Position numbers and translations under genes: made by a program. A model generated the notes under the pieces. That model did not search any database. It was given only the letters and a program-made list of their open reading frames with translations, and was not told the origin of the DNA. From JBBDWR01 sp040902745 (GTDB taxonomy: Bacteria; Actinomycetota; UBA4738; HRBIN12), in contig JBBDWR010000029.1 of the NCBI GenBank assembly GCA_040902745.1, forward strand, positions 159,910 through 223,909: a stretch of DNA of 64,000 nt. The letters are read 5' to 3'. Positions 35,117-42,850 of this stretch are shown here, in pieces; position 1 is the stretch's first letter; each line of letters begins with the position of its first letter.

Positions 35117-35659
35117 ATGAGCGATACGAGCCCGGACGGCGACGCTCCGACGCCCGGGTCCGACGCGCCGGAACACGATCCGGGGCAGGCGGCGGGATCG
35201 AACGAGGTGGTCGTCGTCGACCACGAGGGTCCGAAGCCGGAGACGATCACGGAACCGGCCAAGCTGATGCGGATCGCCAGCATGGTCCGTGAACTCCTGG
35301 ACGAAACTCGCCAGGCGTCGCTGGACGAGGCCGGGAGATCCCGCCTGCGCCAGATCTACGACCGCTCGGTGGGCGAACTGCGCGAGGTGCTCTCTCCGGA
35401 TCTCCAGGAGGAGCTTGCATCGCTGGCGCCTCCGATGGAGGGCGTCCCCTCCGAATCTGAGATCCGCGTCGCGCAGGCCCAACTCGTCGGGTGGCTCGAG
35501 GGACTATTCCATGGGATCCAAGCGGCGATGTTCACGCAACAGGCTGCCGCCCGTGCGCAGTTCGACGAGATCCGGCGCCGCGGGGGATTGCCCGGCAAGC
35601 AGCCTGGGACCCAGGAAAAACTCCCCCCGGGGCAGGGCGAACCAGGCCAGTACCTCTAG
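35117..35659 (+). CDS. bpa: Bacterial proteasome activator Bpa (DUF2587)
   Basis: 180 residues. A disordered acidic N-terminus (1-40), then a helical core starting at PAKLMRIASMVRELLDETRQ and ending LFHGIQAAMFTQQAAARAQFDE, and a Gly/Pro/Gln-rich tail ending in GQYL. That C-terminus is the motif by which Mycobacterium Bpa (Rv3780) docks into the 20S proteasome alpha ring. Bpa forms a dodecameric ring that opens the gate without ATP and helps degrade unfolded proteins such as HspR. Its presence implies 20S proteasome genes elsewhere. ATG 35117 has TACGTT seven bases upstream. Confidence 0.9.
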   Translation: MSDTSPDGDAPTPGSDAPEHDPGQAAGSNEVVVVDHEGPKPETITEPAKLMRIASMVRELLDETRQASLDEAGRSRLRQIYDRSVGELREVLSPDLQEELASLAPPMEGVPSESEIRVAQAQLVGWLEGLFHGIQAAMFTQQAAARAQFDEIRRRGGLPGKQPGTQEKLPPGQGEPGQYL

Positions 35660-35664
35660 GGCGA

Positions 35665-36480
35665 TCAGGCCGATCGCGTTCCGGATCCGCCGACGCCGAC
35701 GCCTTCGCGCCCCGCCAGCCGCTGGGCCAGGTACACAGGGATCAGCGACAGCAGCATCACGACCACGGCCACGACATTCACGACCGGCCGGTTCCTCGGC
35801 TGACGGAGGTTGTTGAAGATCCATTTCGGCAACGTGAGCTCCACGCCGGACACGAAGTTGGTCACGATGATCTCGTCGAACGACAACGCGAACGCCAGCA
35901 GTGCTCCCGCGACGAGCGCAGTGCGGAGAGCGGGAAACGTCACGTAACGAAAGGTCTGCCATCCGTCGGCGCCGAGATCCATCGATGCCTCGACCAGAGA
36001 AGTCGGCGTGCGACGCAGGCGCGCCAAGACATTGTTGTAGACGACCACCACGCAGAAGGTGGCGTGACCGACCATGATCGTCAGCAAGCTGAAGGGCACG
36101 CCGGACACGTTGATCGCCGAATTGAGCGCGATCCCCGTCAAGATCCCCGGCAACGCGATCGGCAGCACGAGCGCGAACGAGACCGCCTCACGACCGAAGA
36201 AGCGGAAGCGGTGAACGGCGAACGAGGCCGCGGTGCCCAGCAGCAACGCGAGCACCGTCGCGATCGCGGCGACGACCAGCGAGTTCACTAAGCTCTGCCG
36301 CACCTCGCCGTTGCTCCACGCCACCCCGAACCACCGCGTCGTCACGCCCTCGAGCGGCCACTTCTGCCCGATGCTGTCGTTGAAGGCGTAGACGATGATG
36401 ATCACGAGCGGGATGTACAAGAACAGCAGGGTTATCCACGTCATCACTCGCACCGCGATGCGTGCGCCCCGGGGTTCCAT
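35665..36480 (-). CDS. potC: Spermidine/putrescine-type ABC transporter permease, PotC-like (cluster 2)
   Basis: 271 residues, six membrane helices, EAA motif EASMDLGADGWQTFRYVTFP. It ends the second potA-D-B-C run and converges on bpa with 5 bases between stops. It starts 2 bases after the potB stop. Its N-terminus contains the YAFNDS family pattern shared with the cluster 1 PotC (YSFNDV). Confidence 0.85.
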   Translation of the reverse strand: MEPRGARIAVRVMTWITLLFLYIPLVIIIVYAFNDSIGQKWPLEGVTTRWFGVAWSNGEVRQSLVNSLVVAAIATVLALLLGTAASFAVHRFRFFGREAVSFALVLPIALPGILTGIALNSAINVSGVPFSLLTIMVGHATFCVVVVYNNVLARLRRTPTSLVEASMDLGADGWQTFRYVTFPALRTALVAGALLAFALSFDEIIVTNFVSGVELTLPKWIFNNLRQPRNRPVVNVVAVVVMLLSLIPVYLAQRLAGREGVGVGGSGTRSA

Positions 36481-36482
36481 CG

Positions 36483-37388
36483 TCAGAGCGCCTCGAACGC
36501 GCCAAGGGCACGCGCGATGATCAGGTACACGCTGATGATCACGATCGGAACGAACGCGTACGCGGCCGCGAGAGGAAGGTTGTTCGCGATACCGACGTTG
36601 TTATAGATCACGTTGCCGATGAACTGGGTGTTGCCGACGAGTGTCGGCGTGATGTAGTCGCCCAATGTCAGGGAGAACGCGAAGATCGATCCCGCGACCA
36701 CCCCCGGCAGCGCCAGCGGCCACACGACACGGCGGAACGTCACCCAGGACTTGCCGCCCAGGTCGGAGGATGCCTCGAGGAACGACGGGGGGATCCGCTC
36801 GAGGGAGCTGTAGATCGGCAACAGGGTGAACGGCAGCCAGAGGTATACGAACGTGATCCAAACGGCCCAGTTCGACGCACCGATCTGCAGGGACCCGACG
36901 CCGGTCAGTTCGACGAGCCAGTTCAGGAACCCGTTCGGTGTGAGGATCAACTTCCACGCGAAGACGCGAACGAGGTAGCTCGCCCATAGCGGCACGACGA
37001 CGGCGAGCAGCAGTGCGTTCCTAACACGCGGCGTCGCGATCCTGGCGGCGTAATACGCCAGCGGGAACGCGAGCATGATGTCGGCGACCGCGACGCCGAT
37101 CGCGATCCCAAGGGTGCGAAGCGCGATCGTTCGATAGACCTGCACGCTCCACAGCTCCTGGAAGTTCTGGAATCCCCAGGAGCGCACGATCGATCCGGTG
37201 AAGGAGTCGACCGACCAGAACGCGGTCACCAGAAGGAAGGCCAGGGCCCCCAGATAGACGACCACCATCCAGGTGATCGGCGCGGCCAGGAGCGTCGCAA
37301 GCTTGAGCAGCGGATGTCGGAACAGCGTCCGAGAGAGCCTGCGGAACACCCCGCCGTGCGCGGAGGGCGACTCGGTGGCGGTGGCCAT
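36483..37388 (-). CDS. potB: Spermidine/putrescine-type ABC transporter permease, PotB-like (cluster 2)
   Basis: 301 residues, six membrane helices, EAA motif EASSDLGGKSWVTFRRVVWPLALPG. ATG 37388 is chosen; a frame opening at 37415 overlaps a GC-rich hairpin. No ribosome-binding site is visible, and the hairpin at 37402-37426 ends 13 bases upstream, so expression of the permeases may be held below that of the binding protein. Confidence 0.85.
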   Translation of the reverse strand: MATATESPSAHGGVFRRLSRTLFRHPLLKLATLLAAPITWMVVVYLGALAFLLVTAFWSVDSFTGSIVRSWGFQNFQELWSVQVYRTIALRTLGIAIGVAVADIMLAFPLAYYAARIATPRVRNALLLAVVVPLWASYLVRVFAWKLILTPNGFLNWLVELTGVGSLQIGASNWAVWITFVYLWLPFTLLPIYSSLERIPPSFLEASSDLGGKSWVTFRRVVWPLALPGVVAGSIFAFSLTLGDYITPTLVGNTQFIGNVIYNNVGIANNLPLAAAYAFVPIVIISVYLIIARALGAFEAL

Positions 37389-37401
37389 GGGAAGAGGGAG
37401 A

Positions 37402-37426
37402 CGGGGCGGCCGCAACGACCGCCCCG
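37402..37426 (-). promoter_or_regulatory. intercistronic GC hairpin between potD and potB (cluster 2)
   Basis: Perfect 8-bp stem CGGGGCGG/CCGCCCCG with a 9-base loop, 9 bases after the potD stop. On the minus strand it is followed by TCTCCCTCTTCCC and the potB ATG. It has no U-run, so it is better read as an mRNA-stabilising or attenuating hairpin than as a full terminator. Confidence 0.55.
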
Positions 37427-37435
37427 CCGGTCCCG

Positions 37436-38671
37436 CTACGAGCCTCGGACCTCGGTCCAGGCCTGCTGCCAGGCCGAGTAGTCGACGCAGCCGCTACTGC
37501 CGTCGTTGCACACGGCATCGGGCGTCTTCCACAAGAACATCGAGTCCAGGAACTCCTCGTTGCCGCAGAAGCCGTACTCCACGGTGTCGATGATCTTCTC
37601 GCCACCCTTGCCGTACTGCTTCACGATCTCGTCGCAACCGTTGACGTTGCTCGCCGCGGCTCCGTACCAGATCGCGACCTCGGCCTGGATCTCGGGGCGG
37701 AAGCTCCACTCCATCCACTTCAACATGCAGTTCGGGTGCTCCGCCTCTGTGTTCAACATCCATGTATCCGCCCATCCAGTGACCCCTTCGTCGGGGATCA
37801 CGGCCGCGACCGGAGCGTCCGCCTTCGCGTACGTCAGGTTGACCGGCCACGCGGTGCCCGCCACCATGCTGCCGTCGACGAAGCCATCGATCTCGTCGGT
37901 GTAAAGCGCCCAGTACTTCGAGATCAATTCCGACTGCTGCTTCAGCAGGTTGGTCGCGGCGTCCAGCTGCTCCTGAGTCAGGTCATAGGGATCGGTGATC
38001 CCCAGGTCTGGCTGCGTCGACATCAGGTACATCGCCGCGTCAGCGATGAAGATCGGCGAGTCGTACGCGGTGAGCTCGCCGGAGTACGGCGAGTCGCTCT
38101 CCCAGGTGATGTTCCAACTGGTCGGGGCGGGCTTGACGACATCGGTGTTGTACATCAGGAAGTTCGGCCCATACATGTACGGCGTGCCGTACACCTTTCC
38201 GTCGACAACGTAGTGCTGGTTGTTCGAGCCGTCGACCTGCAGCGGCCCGATCACGTTCGCGAAGTCGGCGAACAGAGCCGGATCGATGGGCGCCACGTTG
38301 CCGCCGGCGATCAGGCGGTTGCTTGCGTCGCCCGAAGCCGAGACGCCGTCGTAGGTGCCGCCCTGACGCATCAGGGTTACCATCTCGTCCGAGGTGTCGG
38401 CATACTTCACGCTCACTTTGCAGTCCGTCTCGTCCTCGAACGGCGTGACCCAGTCGTAGTTCTTGTCGACGGAGCCGTCCTCTACATAGCCGTTCCAGGC
38501 GATCAGGTTGAGCTCGCCCTCCGTGTCGCCGATCGAGTCGACGACCGTCACGTCCTCGCCGCCGTCGCCGCCTCCGTTGTCACCGGAGTCGTCCGACGTC
38601 CCACATGCCGCGGCCACGAACGCCACCATCGACACGACGGCGAGCCAGCGCCAACGCATCCCTCTGGTCAT
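37436..38671 (-). CDS. potD: Polyamine-type substrate-binding lipoprotein, PotD-like, with Sec-type signal (cluster 2)
   Basis: 411 residues. A Sec lipoprotein signal ends in VAAAC with Cys23, followed by an Asp/Gly/Ser linker. The mature part begins LNLIAWNGYVED, the PotD-family first strand, and contains YGPNFLMYNTDVV and WPVNLTYAKADAP. Unlike cluster 1 it has several extra cysteines (for example DCKV, GCDE, FCGN, SGCVD), which may form disulfides. ATG 38671 overlaps the potA stop. Confidence 0.87.
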   Translation of the reverse strand: MTRGMRWRWLAVVSMVAFVAAACGTSDDSGDNGGGDGGEDVTVVDSIGDTEGELNLIAWNGYVEDGSVDKNYDWVTPFEDETDCKVSVKYADTSDEMVTLMRQGGTYDGVSASGDASNRLIAGGNVAPIDPALFADFANVIGPLQVDGSNNQHYVVDGKVYGTPYMYGPNFLMYNTDVVKPAPTSWNITWESDSPYSGELTAYDSPIFIADAAMYLMSTQPDLGITDPYDLTQEQLDAATNLLKQQSELISKYWALYTDEIDGFVDGSMVAGTAWPVNLTYAKADAPVAAVIPDEGVTGWADTWMLNTEAEHPNCMLKWMEWSFRPEIQAEVAIWYGAAASNVNGCDEIVKQYGKGGEKIIDTVEYGFCGNEEFLDSMFLWKTPDAVCNDGSSGCVDYSAWQQAWTEVRGS

Positions 38672-39786
38672 ACATCCTCCTGTTCCAAGCCCGTCACGGA
38701 CTCCTCCGACCGCCGGTCGGTGCCGATCCGGCGGCTGTTCCCCCGGTCCCAGGTCAGACGGACCGCTCGTCCGCGCACCTGCAACGCTTCCATCGACGAC
38801 GTGGAGAGGTTCTGTTCGACGACCACGAGCTCTCCACCGCCGCTCAGCGCGACGGTGTAGCGCGTGAGCGCACCTAGGTACACCACCTCGCGCACCGTGC
38901 CGGTCGTCGACACCTGATCGGATCCGAACTGCTCGTCGGCACCGCTCATCCGGATCTTCTCCGGGCGGATCGTGAAGGCCTCGGGCGACCCGCTCACGGC
39001 GAGCGCCGCGTCGCCGCTGAGCACGTTGGAGATCCCGACGAAGCCAGCAACGAAACCTGACTGCGGTCGTTCGTAGACCTCCGCGGGCGTACCCACTTGC
39101 TCGATCCTGCCCGCGTTGAACACCGCGAGGCGATCGCTCATCGTGAGCGCCTCCTCCTGATCGTGTGTGACGTAGATGAAGGTCAGACGGACGTCTTGCT
39201 GGATCTCCTTGAGCTCGATCTGCATCGCCTGACGCAACTTCAGGTCCAACGCTCCGAGCGGCTCGTCCAAGAGCAGCACCTGTGGACGGTTGACGAGAGC
39301 GCGCGCGAGCGCGACGCGCTGTCGCTGACCGCCCGACAGCTCTGCCGGCTTGCGGACTCCGAGATGCTCCAATCGGACCATCTGGAGAGCCTCGGCAACA
39401 CGGACACGACGCTCACTGCGCTCGACCTTCTTGACCCGCAGCCCGTACTCCACGTTCTGGGACACCGTCATATGCGGAAAGAGAGCGTAGTCCTGGAAGA
39501 CGGTGTTGACGTCTCGGTCGTACGGTGGCAGGCCACCCACGTCGCGGCCTTCGAGTTCGATGCGACCCTCGGTGGGCGCCTCGAATCCGGCGATCATCCG
39601 CAGGCACGTGGTCTTTCCCGACCCCGACGGGCCGAGCATCGAGAAGAACTCCCCTTCGATGACGTCGAGGTCCACGCCGTCGACCGCCACCACGTCGCCG
39701 AAGCGTTTGCGTACTCCTGCCAGGCGAACGGCGACCCGATCGTGCGATCGGTCCCGCACGTCCGCTTCGATCGACGATTGCGCCAA
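38668..39786 (-). CDS. potA: Spermidine/putrescine-type ABC transporter ATPase, PotA-like (cluster 2)
   Basis: 372 residues. Walker A GPSGSGKTT (52-60), signature LSGGQRQRVALARAL, Walker B LLLDEPLGALD, switch YVTHDQEEA, and a C-terminal TOBE domain. The start is TTG at 39786 after a G-rich stretch; a GTG at 39759 (MRDRSHDRV) is a possible alternative. It is first in potA-D-B-C, 108 bases after the pyrD stop. The overall layout repeats cluster 1. Confidence 0.9.
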   Translation of the reverse strand: MAQSSIEADVRDRSHDRVAVRLAGVRKRFGDVVAVDGVDLDVIEGEFFSMLGPSGSGKTTCLRMIAGFEAPTEGRIELEGRDVGGLPPYDRDVNTVFQDYALFPHMTVSQNVEYGLRVKKVERSERRVRVAEALQMVRLEHLGVRKPAELSGGQRQRVALARALVNRPQVLLLDEPLGALDLKLRQAMQIELKEIQQDVRLTFIYVTHDQEEALTMSDRLAVFNAGRIEQVGTPAEVYERPQSGFVAGFVGISNVLSGDAALAVSGSPEAFTIRPEKIRMSGADEQFGSDQVSTTGTVREVVYLGALTRYTVALSGGGELVVVEQNLSTSSMEALQVRGRAVRLTWDRGNSRRIGTDRRSEESVTGLEQEDV

Positions 39787-39894
39787 CCGACCCCCCCTCG
39801 ACCGGACCGGAAGCAGTGTGCTCCCTCAGCGCCCCGCTCGCAACACAACCGAGCCCTCAGAGCCGCCCAAGTGCAGCAGCGCCACACGAGGCAG

Positions 39895-40905
39895 CTACGG
39901 AGGAGTGACCCGACGCGTCGTCGCGGCGATGTCACTCGAGTCCAGGAGCCGCCGGCAGATATCTCGCAGCACGGCGGGCCCCTGGTAAACGAAGGACGTG
40001 TAGAGTTGCACCGTCGTCGCGCCGGCCTCCAGGCACGCAAGTGCGTCATCACCCGATGCGATCCCTCCGCAGGCTTGGATCGGCACGTCCGGACCGATCT
40101 CGGTTCGCACCTGGGCAACTGCGCTGACCGTGTCGGCGCGCAGCTCCGCCCCGGACAAACCTCCCCGTCCGACGCAGAGCCGTGGCTCGTCGACGAGCCG
40201 CGTGTTGCCACAGGTGAGACCGTCCGCGCCCGCATCGATCGCGATCGAGGCGAGCGCGATCACCGCGTCGCGCTCAACGTCGTTTCCGATCGGCGGCAGC
40301 TTCACGAAGAGCGGACGGCGCTTGCCGGGAGCCAGAGCCCGCACGAGCGCAGCCAGATGCTCTTCGGTATCGCGATCGCGTCCCCAGGACACGTTCGGGC
40401 AGCTCGCGTTGAGTTCGATCCCGTCGACGAGCGGCTCGAGCAACCGGTGGACCTCAGCCGCGTCCTCCACCTCCTCGTCCGCGATGCTCGCCAGGCGAGG
40501 CCCCGAGGCTGAGCGCTTGCCGAGGCGGACGGCCGCAGCGGCCGCTCCGGGGTTGGGAAGGCCCATGGCGTTCACGAGTGATGCCCGATCCGGCAGCCGG
40601 ACGATCCGCGGCCGGGGGTTGCCAGAACGCGGCCGGCGCGTGAACGTTCCGGCGACCGTGTACCCGAAACCGAGGCGCGCGAGGGTGTGGATGAGCCGTG
40701 CGTTCTTGTCGAACCCCGCCGCGAGTCCAATCGGGTTGGGGACGCGGATCCCTGCGAGGTCGGTGCCGAGCCGGTCGTCTCGAGGTACCGAGCCCAGCGC
40801 GCGCCACGGAAGCGGGAGTGCGAGGGCGGCCCCGGCGAGGCGATGGCTCGCCTCCGGCGGGAGAAGGAACAACGCGGGGCGGGCGATCGTCCGATACACA
40901 CCCAT
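39895..40905 (-). CDS. pyrD: Dihydroorotate dehydrogenase, class 2-like
   Basis: 336 residues. The N-terminal membrane-association helix pair (MGVYRTIARPALFLLPPEASHRL) and GLAAGFDKNA, NAMGLPNPG, KLPPIGNDV and GLSGAEL are the class 2 (quinone-linked) layout. The catalytic base position reads NASCPN with Cys169, whereas class 2 enzymes normally have serine and class 1 have cysteine. It oxidises dihydroorotate to orotate for UMP synthesis. Divergent from pyrE with only 23 bases between start codons. Confidence 0.88.
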   Translation of the reverse strand: MGVYRTIARPALFLLPPEASHRLAGAALALPLPWRALGSVPRDDRLGTDLAGIRVPNPIGLAAGFDKNARLIHTLARLGFGYTVAGTFTRRPRSGNPRPRIVRLPDRASLVNAMGLPNPGAAAAAVRLGKRSASGPRLASIADEEVEDAAEVHRLLEPLVDGIELNASCPNVSWGRDRDTEEHLAALVRALAPGKRRPLFVKLPPIGNDVERDAVIALASIAIDAGADGLTCGNTRLVDEPRLCVGRGGLSGAELRADTVSAVAQVRTEIGPDVPIQACGGIASGDDALACLEAGATTVQLYTSFVYQGPAVLRDICRRLLDSSDIAATTRRVTPP

Positions 40906-40914
40906 CGAGACATC

Positions 40915-40920
40915 TATGCT
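40915..40920 (+). promoter_or_regulatory. -10 hexamer for leaderless pyrE, in the shared pyrD/pyrE control region
   Basis: Plus-strand TATGCT, eight bases before ATG 40929. The same stretch read on the minus strand gives TAGCAT (40922-40917), 11 bases before the pyrD ATG, so the two promoters overlap in a 23-base gap. Confidence 0.5.
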
Positions 40921-40928
40921 ACCGGCCG

Positions 40929-41447
40929 ATGAGCGAGTCCACCGATAGCGGCCTCGTCGGCCGGATGATCGCCGTCTCGCAGCTCCGCGGCGACTTCGTC
41001 CTTTCGTCAGGCAGGCGATCCTCCGTCTACTTCGACAAGTTCCGCTTCCTTTCCGATCCGATCCTGCTCGACGAGATCGCTTCGGCGGTCCAGGCGTTGC
41101 TGCCGGATGGTGTCACGCACCTGGCCGCGCCAGAGGGCGCCGCGACCCTGTTGCTCGCCGCCGTCGGGATCCGCAGCGGGCTCCCGATGGCCGTCGTTCG
41201 TAAACGGGCCAAGGGGTACGGCACCCGGGAGCAGGTCGAGGGATACGCCCCCGAGGGGGCACGGATCGGACTGCTCGAGGACGTCAGCACGACAGGTCAT
41301 CAGGTCGCCAAAGCTGCGAAGGCGTTGGAGGCCCGGGGAGCGGAGGTCGCCTGCATCGTGCTGGTGCTCGATCGCGGCGGCGCGGAGACGCTGAGGAACG
41401 AGGGGTACGAGACCCGGGCCGTCGCGGTGCTTCGGCCGGACGCCTAG
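40929..41447 (+). CDS. pyrE: Orotate phosphoribosyltransferase
   Basis: 172 residues. FVLSSGRRSSVYFDKF at the N-terminus, VVRKRAKGYGTREQVEG (dimer loop lysines) and the PRPP motif in GLLEDVSTTGHQ, followed by VACIVLVLDRGGAE. It joins orotate to PRPP to make OMP. It is divergent from pyrD, the preceding enzyme of the pathway, and its stop shares CTAG with the convergent methyltransferase. Confidence 0.9.
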   Translation: MSESTDSGLVGRMIAVSQLRGDFVLSSGRRSSVYFDKFRFLSDPILLDEIASAVQALLPDGVTHLAAPEGAATLLLAAVGIRSGLPMAVVRKRAKGYGTREQVEGYAPEGARIGLLEDVSTTGHQVAKAAKALEARGAEVACIVLVLDRGGAETLRNEGYETRAVAVLRPDA

Positions 41448-42181
41448 TTGGTCGGCACGTAGTCGCAGCGCCAGATCTGCAGGCGCCACAGCATCCGGCT
41501 ACCGCGAGAGGTGAAGCTGATCAGCCCCTCCTGCATCATCCGCGCGGCTTCCTTTGACTTGGCCACGACGTCGGGCAGCGGGAACTCGCGCTCGATCAGA
41601 CTCTTCAAGTTGGCCGCGCCGAAGACCTGCCGGGCGACGTTGAGTAACGAACGCTCGTTCTGGATCGTTCCTGTGGGCAGGTAGAGACGGCCGCCGGGAG
41701 CCAGGCACTCGGTGGCCTCGATGCTGCGCAGCATCGCCGCCGGCAACTCCGCCCCGGTCGGGCCCCCTGCCTCGCCGCCGGGGAACCATCCCGCCACGCG
41801 GGCGATCGCATCGGGGATCCCGGACACGTCGCCGATGATCACGGTCGCCTGCTCGCCCCTGCAAGGCTCCAAGAGGTCGCCGGCGCGGAACTCCACCCGG
41901 TCCTGGAGCCCGAGCGTCACCGCGTTCTCGCGGGCGGTCTGGATCGCGGCCTCGGACAGATCGCAGCCGATCACGCGCTTGGCTCCCAGACGAGCTGCAA
42001 CGAACGAGAGCACCCCGCTGCCGCAGCCGACATCGATCACGACGTCGTCGGGACCGATCTCGAGTGCTTCGGCGAGCGTTCGGCTGGTGTGGGTGGGGTG
42101 GAAGACCCCCTCTCCCAAGGAGATGGTGAAGGGACCGGTACGTCCCTTCCAGTCGAGATTGTTCGGACCTGCATCCGTCAT
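41444..42181 (-). CDS. Class I SAM-dependent methyltransferase
   Basis: 245 residues. SAM-binding VVIDVGCGSGVLSFVAARLGAK (motif I) with an acidic residue at the end of strand 2 (GCDLSEAA) and a post-motif GDLLEP. The overall pattern, including HPTHTSRTLAEAL before motif I, is like the ribosomal protein L11 methyltransferase/arginine methyltransferase-like group, but the substrate is not evident. It ends with a stop codon that shares CTAG with pyrE on the other strand. Confidence 0.75.
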   Translation of the reverse strand: MTDAGPNNLDWKGRTGPFTISLGEGVFHPTHTSRTLAEALEIGPDDVVIDVGCGSGVLSFVAARLGAKRVIGCDLSEAAIQTARENAVTLGLQDRVEFRAGDLLEPCRGEQATVIIGDVSGIPDAIARVAGWFPGGEAGGPTGAELPAAMLRSIEATECLAPGGRLYLPTGTIQNERSLLNVARQVFGAANLKSLIEREFPLPDVVAKSKEAARMMQEGLISFTSRGSRMLWRLQIWRCDYVPTN

Positions 42182-42227
42182 CGTCGATTCATCGTCCCTG
42201 GCCTGGAGGCTTCAGTCAACTTGCAGG

Positions 42228-42728
42228 TCAGACACGAGGCATCTGCGGGCGTGCCTGCTCCCCGGGCACGAGTTGGCCCCCTTCGACCGCATCCGCGTGT
42301 GCCTCGGCGCCGGTGGCCACGATGTCGGTCGCAACACCTCGATGCCCCGGTGGATAGGCACGAACCCTGCGTGCTCCGCGCCGCAGCAGGGTTATGGACC
42401 CGTGTGCGTTGCCTCGCAACAGGTGTGTATAGCCCGCGCCCAACTGCGAGAGCCCCTTGAAGAACTCCTCGTCACCGGTTCCTCGTGCCTGCTTCCAAGC
42501 CGTTTCCCATGCCTCGTGGGCGGGGAAGAACCGGCGCTGGTTGAAGTGCTCGCGCCCGAGTCGATGGTTCTGCTCGATCGGGAGGTTGTCGTAGTCCTCG
42601 AGAACGAGGGTGTTCGGCGCGTTCCAAGGCTGTGGCCTGCCGAGATGATCGCGGGGACGCTCCGGCTTGTTGCGGCGCGGGGTCGGTCTGCCGGTCTTCC
42701 CGCGAGCTTCATCGGGCATGGGCGGCAT
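42228..42728 (-). CDS. DUF309 family protein
   Basis: 166 residues from ATG 42728, chosen because TACCAT lies six bases upstream. The core has the DUF309 pattern: GREHFNQRRFFPAHEAWETAWK then FFKGLSQLGAGYTHLLRGN, a helical metal-site-like domain with several histidines. The first 50 residues are basic and Pro-rich. Function of the family is unknown. Confidence 0.75.
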   Translation of the reverse strand: MPPMPDEARGKTGRPTPRRNKPERPRDHLGRPQPWNAPNTLVLEDYDNLPIEQNHRLGREHFNQRRFFPAHEAWETAWKQARGTGDEEFFKGLSQLGAGYTHLLRGNAHGSITLLRRGARRVRAYPPGHRGVATDIVATGAEAHADAVEGGQLVPGEQARPQMPRV

Positions 42729-42734
42729 CCCGCA

Positions 42735-42740
42735 ATGGTA
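42735..42740 (-). promoter_or_regulatory. -10 hexamer for leaderless DUF309 transcript
   Basis: Minus-strand TACCAT, six bases before ATG 42728. Confidence 0.35.
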
Positions 42741-42850
42741 CCCGTGTGCCTCGCATGGCCTGCTCGGGAGCCGCCTGCCGCCGGTTCCCCCGTGCCTGCA
42801 CACGCCTGGAGTACGCTCGCAGCCTCCGGCCACAGGAGCCATCCCACCGC

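Noticed and set aside
42632..42850. N-terminal extension of the AI-2E transporter
   Set aside because: Cys/Arg/Ala-rich without membrane character; the GTG at 42851 fits the family length.
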